Origin: JBBCJM01 sp037190175
Lineage (GTDB): Bacteria; Pseudomonadota; Alphaproteobacteria; Rhodobacterales; Rhodobacteraceae
NCBI GenBank assembly: GCA_037190175.1
Contig: JBBCJM010000101.1
Span: 1-64,000 of the forward strand
Length of the DNA stretch: 64,000 bases
Direction of reading: 5' to 3'
Part shown: positions 14,679 through 22,251 of the stretch, one piece after another
Layout: each line of letters starts with the position of its first letter
Numbering within the stretch: position 1 is the stretch's first letter
Notes under the pieces: generated by a model
The model's input: the letters and a program-made list of their open reading frames with translations, nothing else
Told to the model about the DNA's origin: nothing
The model's database searches: none
Position numbers and translations under genes: made by a program

Positions 14679-14942
14679 TCACCCTCTCCGTTTCGCGGCC
14701 TCGCCGGCCAGGTGCCGACGACAAAGCTTCACGAAGTCCCTAATATAGCATGGAAGGATCGGCCTTCGATGCGCAACGGTCGCGATGAACTCAATGTGTG
14801 GACTCCCGAAGTGGTAGTGGCTGCCGCCGTTGGGGGTACGCTGGTGCAATCCAACTGCTCGCGCGACACGAGTGACATCCTCGATCCTCCAGTCCCGCGG
14901 ATTTCTCTGCATCCGATCAAGGTCATCTTCGACGCCCGCCAA
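14679..14942 (-). CDS. hicA: HicA-family mRNA interferase toxin
   Basis: 87 aa from TTG 14942, chosen for the GGAGAGGGG just upstream; ATG 14912 is the alternative. The sequence NPRDWRIEDVTRVARAVGLHQRTPNGGSHYHF...RRPILPCYIRDFVKLC is a dsRBD-like HicA fold with the catalytic His in GGSHYHF. HicA cleaves mRNA when HicB is degraded. Together with hicB it forms a two-gene operon on the repressor strand, 450 bp downstream of the repressor gene, consistent with expression in the lysogen. Confidence 0.8.
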   Translation of the reverse strand: MAGVEDDLDRMQRNPRDWRIEDVTRVARAVGLHQRTPNGGSHYHFGSPHIEFIATVAHRRPILPCYIRDFVKLCRRHLAGEAAKRRG

Positions 14943-15393
14943 CAGTTCCCCTCTCCAAGCGACTCCACCCCTTCTTCTGCTCACGTTTTCGTTTGCCGGT
15001 CAATCTTGGCGTTTGTGGGGCGCCTCTTCCCCCACCACCCCCGCCAGTACCGAGGCCCCGCCGAGCAACGAGACGGGGCCCCGGATCGCCCGGCGCCCTG
15101 GGGTAAGTAACGAACGACGCCCGAGGCAAGCACGGGCCGGGGATCAGGTCAAGGTAGAGCGATCCCTCGATTCTGCAACCGCGGCGTGTCGGTTGCGGCA
15201 TGACGCTACGTCGATCCGCGGTGGACCCACAACCTGTTGAGTCCGCGCTCCGGGCTTTCCAGACGTTCATGTTTCGTTCACAGTAGGGCTGCCAAGGCGC
15301 GTCCGACGCTCGGCCCCCGGCCTCGATGCTCCCGCCATGCCAGTTCGCGACGATGGGTCGCGGTAGCCGAGGGGTGGAGGATGGAGGAGCTTA
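14943..15393. other. Gene-poor gap between repressor and hicA
   Basis: I see no credible gene. It holds two inverted repeats: GGCCCCG (15054-15060) with CGGGGCC (15074-15080), and GCAACCG (15175-15181) with CGGTTGC (15190-15196). A TTGACC (14998-15003, minus strand) could be a -35 for hicAB, without a convincing -10. The hairpins could end repressor transcription or form part of the hicAB control region. Confidence 0.4.
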
Positions 15394-15780
15394 TCAGGGT
15401 TCTGGGTCGGATGGATCACGAGACAGCGGCTGATCTTGCCGTTGCCGTTGCTCGTTGGCGCGCTGCTCTTGCCGCTGCACGAGGAAGTGGGCAAAGTCCT
15501 CCAGCTCTCGCAGACCATTTTCATCAAGAACTTGGGCTTGAGCGAGCAGCGACGATTTCGGATCGAACGGGCGTCTCTCCCCGCCCTCCCACAGATAATC
15601 CTGAGATACGTTGAAGTAGCGTGCGACGACCAGCAGGTCTGTCCCCCTGGGCTTCGCCTTGAGGCGACGGAACCAAGGGTCGATCCGATGGTAGGGTATG
15701 CCAGCTTCCTTGCTCAACACCTTCCGGTCGATGCCCTTAGCATCGATCTCAGCCTGTAACCTCTTGGCGAAGCCGCTCAT
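15394..15780 (-). CDS. Prophage repressor (HTH, CI-like)
   Basis: 128 aa from ATG 15780 (MSGFAKRLQAEIDAKG); in-frame starts exist up to 15822. The N-terminal XRE-type HTH is clear: LQAEIDAKGIDRKVLSKEAGIPYHRIDPWFRR, then TDLLVVARYFNVSQDYLWEGG. The C terminus is a charged helix (LRELEDFAHFLVQRQEQRAN), probably for oligomerisation. No S24/LexA-type self-cleavage domain is present. It is divergent from the Cro-like gene, with two operators between them. It is predicted to hold the lysogenic state by binding OL and OR. Confidence 0.85.
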   Translation of the reverse strand: MSGFAKRLQAEIDAKGIDRKVLSKEAGIPYHRIDPWFRRLKAKPRGTDLLVVARYFNVSQDYLWEGGERRPFDPKSSLLAQAQVLDENGLRELEDFAHFLVQRQEQRANEQRQRQDQPLSRDPSDPEP

Positions 15781-15822
15781 TTCCATGCCGCGCAGCATCC
15801 TGCAGGCGGTCGGCAAGTGCAA

Positions 15823-15862
15823 ATTGGCAATTGCCTATTGACTGTGATTGGCAAATGCCAAA
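15823..15862. promoter_or_regulatory. Repressor operators OR1 and OR2
   Basis: ATTGGCAATTGCCTAT (15823-15838, one arm imperfect) and ATTGGCAAATGCCAAA (15847-15862), 24 bp apart. The second is the reverse complement of OL2. They lie between the divergent repressor and Cro-like genes. Confidence 0.8.
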
Positions 15863-15866
15863 CACT
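15838..15866 (+). promoter_or_regulatory. Rightward early promoter (PR-like)
   Basis: TTGACT (15838-15843), a 17-bp spacer containing OR2, then AACACT (15861-15866; weak). Predicted start of transcription is near 15873, the first base of the Cro-like ATG, so the message may be leaderless. Confidence 0.6.
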
Positions 15867-15872
15867 GGGGGC

Positions 15873-16076
15873 ATGGACCCGAACGCGATCATCGCTGAAC
15901 TGGACGCATACTGTGCCAGCGCAGGTATCAAGCAGACCACTGTCTGCCAGAATGCCCTTGGTAATGCTCGCTTCTACGAGCGCATGAAGCGCAGGATCGA
16001 CCAGTACGCAGCCGATGCTGAGAAGCTGCGCGCATACATGGCCGCGAACCCGCCCCAACAGAAAGGGGCCGCGTGA
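15873..16076 (+). CDS. Cro-like small regulator
   Basis: 67 aa (MDPNAIIAELDAYCASAG..., NALGNARFYERMKRRIDQYAADAEKLRAYM). This type (a short helix-turn-helix-like segment IKQTTVCQNALGNARFYERM) is common just right of the repressor in Rhodobacterales prophages. It starts the rightward operon and presumably competes for the same operators. Its stop overlaps the next ATG (TGATG). Confidence 0.65.
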   Translation: MDPNAIIAELDAYCASAGIKQTTVCQNALGNARFYERMKRRIDQYAADAEKLRAYMAANPPQQKGAA

Positions 16077-16411
16077 TGAAGCACGCGACCCCCTCCGCCC
16101 TTTCCTCTGCTGCTCCTGTTGACGGGTCTCCACTCCCTCAACATGGAGACAACCCGTTGAAAAATCCTGCCGGTTTTTCGCCTGACGCCCGATCCTCGGG
16201 GCGGTGGTTCGCAAATCTGCTCTGGCGCGCCTTCCCGGCCCCCTCGGAACATGAGCTTGCCGAGAAGGCGGCCCGGGCGCTGGACGTATCCCCGCGGCAG
16301 GTGAAGAACTGGCTCCGCTGCGAGCATTCCCCGGCTTGGAAGTACGTCTCGGCCGTCCTGCTGATCAGCGGGGCTGAGATCGTGTTCGGCAGGATCGAGG
16401 GGAGGCGCTGA
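16076..16411 (+). CDS. HTH protein, CII-like by position
   Basis: 111 aa. A disordered N terminus (1-45), then EHELAEKAARALDVSPRQVKNWLRCEHSPAWKYV, a helix-turn-helix with recognition helix SPRQVKNWLR, and a hydrophobic C-terminal helix. As the second gene of the rightward operon it sits where CII-type activators are found. Activity unproven. The stop overlaps the next start. Confidence 0.6.
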   Translation: MKHATPSALSSAAPVDGSPLPQHGDNPLKNPAGFSPDARSSGRWFANLLWRAFPAPSEHELAEKAARALDVSPRQVKNWLRCEHSPAWKYVSAVLLISGAEIVFGRIEGRR

Positions 16412-16533
16412 TGCGGACCCTCTATCACATCATCGCCCGGTTCTACGAGGCTAGGTCAACCCGGGCGCTGGCGAAGCACATCGCGCTGCGCCGGCTGGCG
16501 GAAAAATTCTTCCGGCGGAGGGACGCGGCATGA
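16411..16533 (+). CDS. 40-aa basic protein
   Basis: MRTLYHIIARFYEARSTRAL..., 40 aa ending RRRDAA. Its ATG overlaps the previous stop (TGATG) and its stop overlaps the next start (ATGA), so it fits the coupled operon. Amphipathic and strongly basic; the function is unknown. Confidence 0.45.
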   Translation: MRTLYHIIARFYEARSTRALAKHIALRRLAEKFFRRRDAA

Positions 16534-16667
16534 AAGGTCCGTCAAGCGCCCCCGCTGGAATCCACAGCTATCTCTCCTTGCGGGCAGAACATCGCAAGAA
16601 TTGCGCGCTGACGGGCCTCAAGGCAAGCGCGGAAGCCCCCACCCCCGATCAAGGGGTGCAGGGATGA
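16530..16667 (+). CDS. 45-aa hypothetical protein
   Basis: MKGPSSAPAGIHSYLSLRAE..., 45 aa. Linked at both ends by ATGA overlaps to its neighbours. No recognisable domain. Confidence 0.4.
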   Translation: MKGPSSAPAGIHSYLSLRAEHRKNCALTGLKASAEAPTPDQGVQG

Positions 16668-16978
16668 GGCGGCGCGCGCAGGTCACCGCTGACGACTGCC
16701 GTCGCTGCATAGACGCTGGCCTGACCTGCGCCCAATGCGCAGCGCAGTTCGGCGCGATGGTCGAGACGGTGCGGCAGACCGCGCGCCGGGCGGGGCTGAC
16801 ATTCCCCCGCGCGGGCCGGGACAGAACTCCCTCGTTCCGAACTGTCTACTATAGCATTCCGGGCCTGACCGAGGACGAGAACCGCCGGTACAATCGCATC
16901 CGTCCTTACGTGCGCAGCCATGAGGCCGCACTGTTTGCGATCAAGCCGGCGTCGGATTTCCGGGCGAGGTCCGCATGA
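16664..16978 (+). CDS. Putative HTH protein
   Basis: 104 aa. DDCRRCIDAGLTCAQCAAQFGAMVETVRQTARRAGLTF has the length and pattern of a resolvase/IS-type helix-turn-helix (turn at CAAQFGAMVETVRQ). The remainder (TEDENRRYNRIRPYVRSHEAALFAI) is charged. Likely DNA-binding; role in the rightward operon unknown. Confidence 0.55.
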   Translation: MRRRAQVTADDCRRCIDAGLTCAQCAAQFGAMVETVRQTARRAGLTFPRAGRDRTPSFRTVYYSIPGLTEDENRRYNRIRPYVRSHEAALFAIKPASDFRARSA

Positions 16979-17442
16979 CCCCCTCACCCCATCACGGGCA
17001 CGACGCCCTGATCGGCCGGCCGACCGTCTCGGCCACGGCAGCGGCAGGGATGCTGCGCCGGTCACTGCTCCCGAGACTACCCCACCTGGCGGCCGGCCTC
17101 GTGCTGGCCGCCTCTTTTCCGGCCTGGGGGCAGGATACGCACAGCCTCAACGGCACCACCGTCACGATCCGCCCCAGCGAGCGAGCCGGGGCCATCGCCC
17201 AGATCGACTACAGCAACAAGCCGGTAAACGGCCCGGCCGACGAAATCAGCTTCGACCTGATCTGCTGCGATCTCACCGTGGTCGTGGTGTTCGATTGGAA
17301 CGCCGACGCGCTGGGGTCGGACGCGATCGCCGTGACCCCGCCCGAGGGCGTCACCTGCCTGCCGGTGTCCTGCATCCTGACCCTGCCAGAGGGCGAGGCG
17401 GGGACCGTGTGGCTGTTCTCGCTCGATGGGGTGGGGATGTGA
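16975..17442 (+). CDS. Predicted secreted hypothetical protein
   Basis: 155 aa with an N-terminal signal-like segment (LPRLPHLAAGLVLAASFPAWGQDT, cleavage likely after AWG/AWGQ near residue 52, or a shorter start). The mature part is beta-rich and has CC and C...C pairs (FDLICCDLTVVVVFDW, TCLPVSCILTL), which would suit a disulphide-bonded periplasmic domain. An exported protein in the early lytic operon is unusual. No family recognised. Confidence 0.55.
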   Translation: MTPSPHHGHDALIGRPTVSATAAAGMLRRSLLPRLPHLAAGLVLAASFPAWGQDTHSLNGTTVTIRPSERAGAIAQIDYSNKPVNGPADEISFDLICCDLTVVVVFDWNADALGSDAIAVTPPEGVTCLPVSCILTLPEGEAGTVWLFSLDGVGM

Positions 17443-17912
17443 TGCGCGCTGTCCTCGCCCTTGACCTCGGCACCAAGACCGGCTGGGCGCTGCGCCGCCC
17501 GGACGGGCTGATCAACAGCGGCACCCAGTCGTTCAAGCCCGGCCGCTTCGACGGCGGCGGGATGCGCTACCTGCGCTTCACCAGATGGCTGGACGAGATC
17601 AACGCCGATCCCATCGGCATGATCGTGTTCGAGGAGGTCCGACGCCACGCCGGAACCGACGCGGCGCATGTCTACGGCGGGCTCATGGCCACCCTGACGG
17701 CATGGGCCGAGCTTCGCGGTATCCCGTACCAGTCGGCGCCGGTCGGCACGATCAAGAAGCACGCCACCGGCAGCGGCAATGCGTCCAAGGCCGCGATGAT
17801 CGCCGCAGCCGTCGCCCGGGGCTTCGGGCCCAGAGACGACAACGAGGCGGACGCGCTGGCGATCCTGCATTGGGCGATGGATGACGCAGGCATGGCGGGG
17901 AGGGCGGCATGA
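17442..17912 (+). CDS. RuvC-like Holliday junction resolvase
   Basis: 156 aa. RNase-H/RuvC fold markers: VLALDLGTKTGWAL (first acidic, residue 7), MIVFEEVRRH (Glu near 66), and DNEADALAILHW near the C terminus (last Asp pair). Phage-encoded RuvC-like enzymes resolve branched replication or recombination intermediates before packaging. Stop of the secreted-protein gene overlaps its ATG. Confidence 0.8.
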   Translation: MRAVLALDLGTKTGWALRRPDGLINSGTQSFKPGRFDGGGMRYLRFTRWLDEINADPIGMIVFEEVRRHAGTDAAHVYGGLMATLTAWAELRGIPYQSAPVGTIKKHATGSGNASKAAMIAAAVARGFGPRDDNEADALAILHWAMDDAGMAGRAA

Positions 17913-18208
17913 CCCTCATCATAGACACTGGCGCGGACCCGATGCAGGGCGCCTGGGGCGTGGACCTCTGCGGCACCATCGCGGACGCTGCGGCCGATGC
18001 CGCCGGCCCAGGCTCCACGCCCGAGCAGATCGCCATCGAGACCGCGCGGCTTGTCATCGCCCGGCTGTGGATACCGAAGAAGCCCGAGACGGTGCGCGCC
18101 CTGCTGGTGCGCCTCTGGCCACTCATCGCGCCGATAGCGACCACGGCCCCCGACAGTTTTGACCGCATCCTAACCGAATTCGCGGAGCGGGCGACCGAAT
18201 TCCGCTGA
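17909..18208 (+). CDS. Hypothetical protein
   Basis: 99 aa, begins MTLIIDTGADPMQGAWG, mostly helical afterwards (PETVRALLVRLWPLIAPI). Coupled to the resolvase gene by ATGA. No family recognised. Confidence 0.6.
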   Translation: MTLIIDTGADPMQGAWGVDLCGTIADAAADAAGPGSTPEQIAIETARLVIARLWIPKKPETVRALLVRLWPLIAPIATTAPDSFDRILTEFAERATEFR

Positions 18209-18271
18209 TCCGCGCCCCGGCGGTTCCGGGGCTTTCGCCGCGCAGCGGCATCGTGAAAGGCAGACAAGATC

Positions 18272-18955
18272 ATGGCATTCGCAATCGACACCGGCGACAC
18301 CGGCGCCAGCCTCGGCCCTTGGATTACCTGGAGCAGCAACGGCTCCGCGGAAAAGGGCGTGCCGCCCCGCTCCTGGGTCCTGCGCGGCAAGGACGAGGCT
18401 GGCAACAGGACCGAAACCGCCCACCCCGCGTTCGTCAACGGCTGCGTGATGGACATCGACAGCCTCAAGCTGGGCTGGGAGAAGGACGGCGCACGGGGAA
18501 TGGCCCCGGAGCGGCGCTGGAACCCGTCCATCTCGCAGGCCACGCCGCGGCCCGACGAGAGTAAGAAGGCAACGGGAGCCTTCGCATGGTCGCGGGCGCT
18601 GTCGGTTCGTCTCGCCATCGGCGGCGGGCAGGCGGCCACCTGGGAGCAGGGCAGCTTCGCGGCCTACGAGGCATTCTCGCGCCTGGCCAGGCAGATCGAG
18701 CAGCAGCATCCCGGCGACAACACCCTGCCGCTGGTGCAGCAGACCGGCGTCGAAAAGCGCGACCTGCCCAACGGATCGGCCAACATCCCGATCCTGCAAA
18801 TCGTGCGCTGGATGCCCCGCCCCGACTGCCTCAAGGCCGACGCCCCCGTGATCGCCACCAGCCCGGCCCCGGCGCAGACGGCGCAGCCCGTCCAGACGGT
18901 TGCACCCGTCCAGCAGGCCGCGCCGTCCTCGATCCCCGCCGACGCCGGGTTCTGA
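18272..18955 (+). CDS. Putative single-stranded-DNA-binding protein
   Basis: 227 aa. A beta-rich N-terminal domain (GPWITWSSNGSAEKGVPPRS, SFVLRG-like strands), a helical region, and a long Ala/Pro/Gln/Val-rich linker ending SSIPADAGF. The globular domain plus disordered tail with a terminal Phe recalls phage ssDNA-binding proteins. It immediately precedes the primase-helicase gene. Assignment is by architecture and context only. Confidence 0.45.
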   Translation: MAFAIDTGDTGASLGPWITWSSNGSAEKGVPPRSWVLRGKDEAGNRTETAHPAFVNGCVMDIDSLKLGWEKDGARGMAPERRWNPSISQATPRPDESKKATGAFAWSRALSVRLAIGGGQAATWEQGSFAAYEAFSRLARQIEQQHPGDNTLPLVQQTGVEKRDLPNGSANIPILQIVRWMPRPDCLKADAPVIATSPAPAQTAQPVQTVAPVQQAAPSSIPADAGF

Positions 18956-19027
18956 CAACCGCGCGACAAGCATCGCTCGCCCCGTGAGGGGCGAGCCACT
19001 CTACCACCGGAACCCATCGGGGCAATC

Positions 19028-21205
19028 GTGTTGCAGCAGGACCAGTCCATTGTCCCCGACCTCGGCGCCATCCGCGCCGACCTGACATACATGGTCGCGC
19101 GCTGGGGCGAGTTGGCGGAGCGCGCCCGCTTCGAAGTGCGCGCCTTCAAGGAAAGCCGCAGCCCCGTCATCCTGAAATACTCCCCCGACTGGATGGACGA
19201 GGCGGTCGAGCAGATCGCGGACCTCAACGGCCGCGGCTACAACGTCTATACCGTGCGCAACCCGCTGCGCGCCGACTATCAGGACAGTGCCACCGACGCC
19301 GACGTGATCGCCGCCTTCTTCCTGTGGGCAGACTGCGACGATCCCGCCGCCGCCGGAAACGTCTATCGCTTCGACGGACCGAAATGGTCGGCCGCCGTCA
19401 CCACCGGCACCATCCCCTCCATCCGCGTCCATACCTACTGGATGCTGGAGCAGCCCTGTACCGACCTCGCCGCCTGGCGGGAGATGCAGGTCACAATCTC
19501 CCGCCACTTCCAGTCCGACCCCAGCGTAATCAACCCCAGCCGGATCATGCGGATCGGCGGCACCGTCTCCTGGCCGGACAGCCGCAAGCAACAGCGCGGC
19601 TACGTCACCGAGGTGACGAAAATCCGCACCGTCTACGACGAGGCGCGCCCCCGCGTGACGCTGGACCAGATGGCCCGCGTCTTCGGCAGCGCCACGCCCC
19701 CGCCAGAGACCCCCGCCGGGCCGAGAATCGACACGGGCACCGACTACGGGCCTGCGCTGGATCGCGCCCTGGCCATCGCCAGCATCAAGTCGGACCGGAA
19801 TTGGCGCAACAACGTCAAGGCGCTGGTGGCGTCCTACGTCGCTCGCGGCTGGACCGACGACGAAATACTTGATCGCTGCGATGCCTTCACCCTGCCGGGT
19901 TACACCGCAGCCGACACGCGCCAGGACGTGGCCGCCTTCATCATGTGGACCCGCGAGCAGGAATCCCGCAACGGCGGCAGGTACGCGACCAGCCCGGCAA
20001 GTGCGGCCGATCCCACAGCACACTTGTTCCGCGAGATGTCGGAAGGGGAAAAGGCCGCCGTCCCCGCCCTCGATTTCAAGCCATGGGGAATCCGCAACCT
20101 TGCGGCCATCCCGGCGCCAGAATTCGTCTACACAGACTTCTATGCCCGCGGATACACATCCCTGACCGTGGCGCCGCCCAAGGCCGGGAAGACCATGCTA
20201 GGCATGGCCGAAAGCATAGACATGGCCTCAGGTCGCGGCATCCTGTCGGGCGAGCCGCGCGACCCGGTCCGCGTTCTCTACTACAACGCCGAGGACGACC
20301 AGTCCGTACTGGACTCGCGGGTGGCCGCGTTGCTGTGCCATTACGGGATCGACCAGAGCGAGATTTCCGAAAGCCTTTTCCCCGTCTCCGGCATCGACGC
20401 CGAGGGCTTCTACATGGTCACGGGACAGGAAGGCACGATCAACGAGGCGCTGTTCGTTGCTCTCGGCAAGTTCGTCTTAGAGCACCGGATCGACGTGGTG
20501 ATCTTCGATCCGCTTCAAGACCTGTCGCGCAGCCCAGAAACGAACGAAGTTTTTCGCGCCCTCGGCCAGAGACTGCGTCGGTTTGCCAATGCCCACCGGG
20601 TAGCTATCGGGATCGTGCACCATACCCGCAAGATGGCGCCTGGCGTCGTCGCGACGATTGACGATGCCAGGGGGGGCGGGTCGTTGCGCGGAACCGCCCG
20701 ATTCAACCGCCTCCTGGTGCCGATGACCGAAGAAGAGGGGTTCAAGGCCGGCGTCGAGAACCATCGTTACTTCCTGCGGATCGCGGAAATGGAGGCCAAT
20801 CTGGCACCGCCTTCCGCGGACGTGAACAGATGGTTCCAGAAGGTATCGGTACCGATCCCGAACGGACATAACGTTGGAGTGCTGGAGCCGTGGCAGTGGC
20901 CGGATGCTTTCGCGAACGTCACCCGAGAGGACGCCTGCCGCGTGCAGGCCGCTCTGCGCGAAATGGAGGATGAGCCCCCTCGCCTGAACACGCAATCGGC
21001 CCAGTGGGTGGGCCATGTCGTCGCGCGCGTCCTGAGCATCGACGCCGATGACAAGGCCGCCAGAAACCGCATCGGGGCTATGGTCAAGACGTGGATCAGG
21101 ACCGGCGTCCTAGAGGTCGTAGAAATCAGGGACGTCCGTCAGGGCCGCGACGTGAAGGCGGTTCTTGCCGGTCAGAACAACCCCATGACGCAGGTGGAGA
21201 CATGA
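19028..21205 (+). CDS. Primase-helicase (RepB-primase-like plus AAA ATPase)
   Basis: 725 aa from GTG 19028. The N-terminal 250 residues resemble RepB-type archaeo-eukaryotic primases (FFLWADCDD, then SIRVHTYWMLEQPC, SVINPSRIMRIGGTVSWPD). The centre is a RepA/DnaB-like ATPase: Walker A APPKAGKT at 382-389, Walker B VVIFDP near 490-495, then GIVHHTRK and GGGSLRGTARF. It would prime and unwind at the phage origin. A CCTCACC repeat cluster follows directly, a likely origin. Confidence 0.8.
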   Translation: MLQQDQSIVPDLGAIRADLTYMVARWGELAERARFEVRAFKESRSPVILKYSPDWMDEAVEQIADLNGRGYNVYTVRNPLRADYQDSATDADVIAAFFLWADCDDPAAAGNVYRFDGPKWSAAVTTGTIPSIRVHTYWMLEQPCTDLAAWREMQVTISRHFQSDPSVINPSRIMRIGGTVSWPDSRKQQRGYVTEVTKIRTVYDEARPRVTLDQMARVFGSATPPPETPAGPRIDTGTDYGPALDRALAIASIKSDRNWRNNVKALVASYVARGWTDDEILDRCDAFTLPGYTAADTRQDVAAFIMWTREQESRNGGRYATSPASAADPTAHLFREMSEGEKAAVPALDFKPWGIRNLAAIPAPEFVYTDFYARGYTSLTVAPPKAGKTMLGMAESIDMASGRGILSGEPRDPVRVLYYNAEDDQSVLDSRVAALLCHYGIDQSEISESLFPVSGIDAEGFYMVTGQEGTINEALFVALGKFVLEHRIDVVIFDPLQDLSRSPETNEVFRALGQRLRRFANAHRVAIGIVHHTRKMAPGVVATIDDARGGGSLRGTARFNRLLVPMTEEEGFKAGVENHRYFLRIAEMEANLAPPSADVNRWFQKVSVPIPNGHNVGVLEPWQWPDAFANVTREDACRVQAALREMEDEPPRLNTQSAQWVGHVVARVLSIDADDKAARNRIGAMVKTWIRTGVLEVVEIRDVRQGRDVKAVLAGQNNPMTQVET

Positions 21206-21210
21206 CGTTT

Positions 21211-21368
21211 TTTCCTCACCTTTCCTCACCTTTCCTCACTTGCACCTCACCTCTCTATGTCCTCGCTCCGCCTCACCTCCTCACCCACCCTTATGGGGTG
21301 AGGGGTGAGGTGAGGACGGGGCGCGACCGGGGAGAGGGCCGGGGCGTTCACCTCGAAATCCCCTCACC
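21211..21368. repeat. CCTCACC repeat cluster, candidate origin iterons
   Basis: Exact CCTCACC at 21214, 21224, 21245, 21271, 21279 and 21362, a near copy at 21234, and the reverse complement at 21297, 21304 and 21309. The first three are spaced exactly 10 bp. CCTCACCC (21279) and GGGTGAGG (21296) form a hairpin. The region is between the primase-helicase gene and the next gene. Confidence 0.6.
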
Positions 21369-21380
21369 TCGGAGACCGAC

Positions 21381-21956
21381 ATGACCCCCCGCCCCCAGCG
21401 CCAGCGCAAATCCGACCGCCTCATGACTCCGGCTGCCAGTCCCGCGGAGATCGCCTGCGACCACGCCGTGGCGCCGTTCGACCGCGTGGCCCGGGAGATG
21501 GATCGGCGCTGGGGCGTGGACCGGCTGCCCGAACTGGTCAGCCCGGCGACCGCGGCGCGGTATGGCGCGGCCATGGCCCACCTCAACGCCATGATCGACG
21601 CCGCCGATCCCGCCCGCACCGCCGAGGCGGCGCAGAACTGCATCCGCGGAATGCAGGCCATGGATGCCGAAGCGCAGCGCCTCGGTCACCGGCCCGGCCC
21701 CGCCGAGGTGCTGATCCACGACGAGGACGGACTGCGGTTCGGCATCGTCCGGGACCCGGGCGACCACGCCACGCTCCAGGCCGACCATCCCGGCCTGACG
21801 CTCTACAGCCTGCGCGAGATCGGGATCATGGTCCGGCATTACCAGAGCCCAGCCGTGGAGGCCGCGAAGGCCGCATTCCGCGGCGCCGAGGTCGTGGCGC
21901 TGCGGCCGGCCCGAAGCAAACTGGCCGAAGAACTCAACGACGAGATTCCGTTCTAG
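21381..21956 (+). CDS. Hypothetical replication-region protein with SSB-like tip
   Basis: 191 aa. Helical first half, then VLIHDEDGLRFGIVRDPGD and LTLYSLREIGIMVRHYQS. The last residues LNDEIPF resemble the acidic DDIPF tip by which SSB recruits replication partners. No family recognised. Lies just after the candidate origin. Confidence 0.6.
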   Translation: MTPRPQRQRKSDRLMTPAASPAEIACDHAVAPFDRVAREMDRRWGVDRLPELVSPATAARYGAAMAHLNAMIDAADPARTAEAAQNCIRGMQAMDAEAQRLGHRPGPAEVLIHDEDGLRFGIVRDPGDHATLQADHPGLTLYSLREIGIMVRHYQSPAVEAAKAAFRGAEVVALRPARSKLAEELNDEIPF

Positions 21957-21965
21957 GAGGCCGCC

Positions 21966-22223
21966 ATGACCCGATCCGAAATCCTCTCCACCGCCGCCCG
22001 GATCGTGACGCAGGACCGGCAGGCCACCCATGGCCGGCCCGAGGATACCTTCGCCGTCATCGCCCGCGTCTGGTCGGCCAGGCTCGGCATCGAGATCACC
22101 CCGGCGCAGGTCTGCATCCTGATGATCGACCTCAAGACCTGCCGCGCCTGGGGCAACCCAGGGCACGAAGATCACTATGTGGACGCTGCTGGATATGCGG
22201 CGCTGGCGGGAGAGCTGGCATGA
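21966..22223 (+). CDS. DUF6378-family protein
   Basis: 85 aa. The sequence ILSTAARIVTQDRQATHGRPEDTFAVIARVW...LMIDLKTCRAWGNPGHEDHYVDAAGYAALAGELA matches the DUF6378 pattern of phage proteins (conserved R.ATHG and NP.H.D...D..GY). The biochemical role is unknown. GGAGG precedes the ATG. Confidence 0.75.
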   Translation: MTRSEILSTAARIVTQDRQATHGRPEDTFAVIARVWSARLGIEITPAQVCILMIDLKTCRAWGNPGHEDHYVDAAGYAALAGELA

Positions 22224-22251
22224 CCAAGGCCATGACCTCCGGTGAGCGCAG

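Noticed and set aside
15237..15614. Rightward frame opposite the repressor gene
   Set aside because: Antisense to a clear HTH gene; no ribosome site or recognisable domain.
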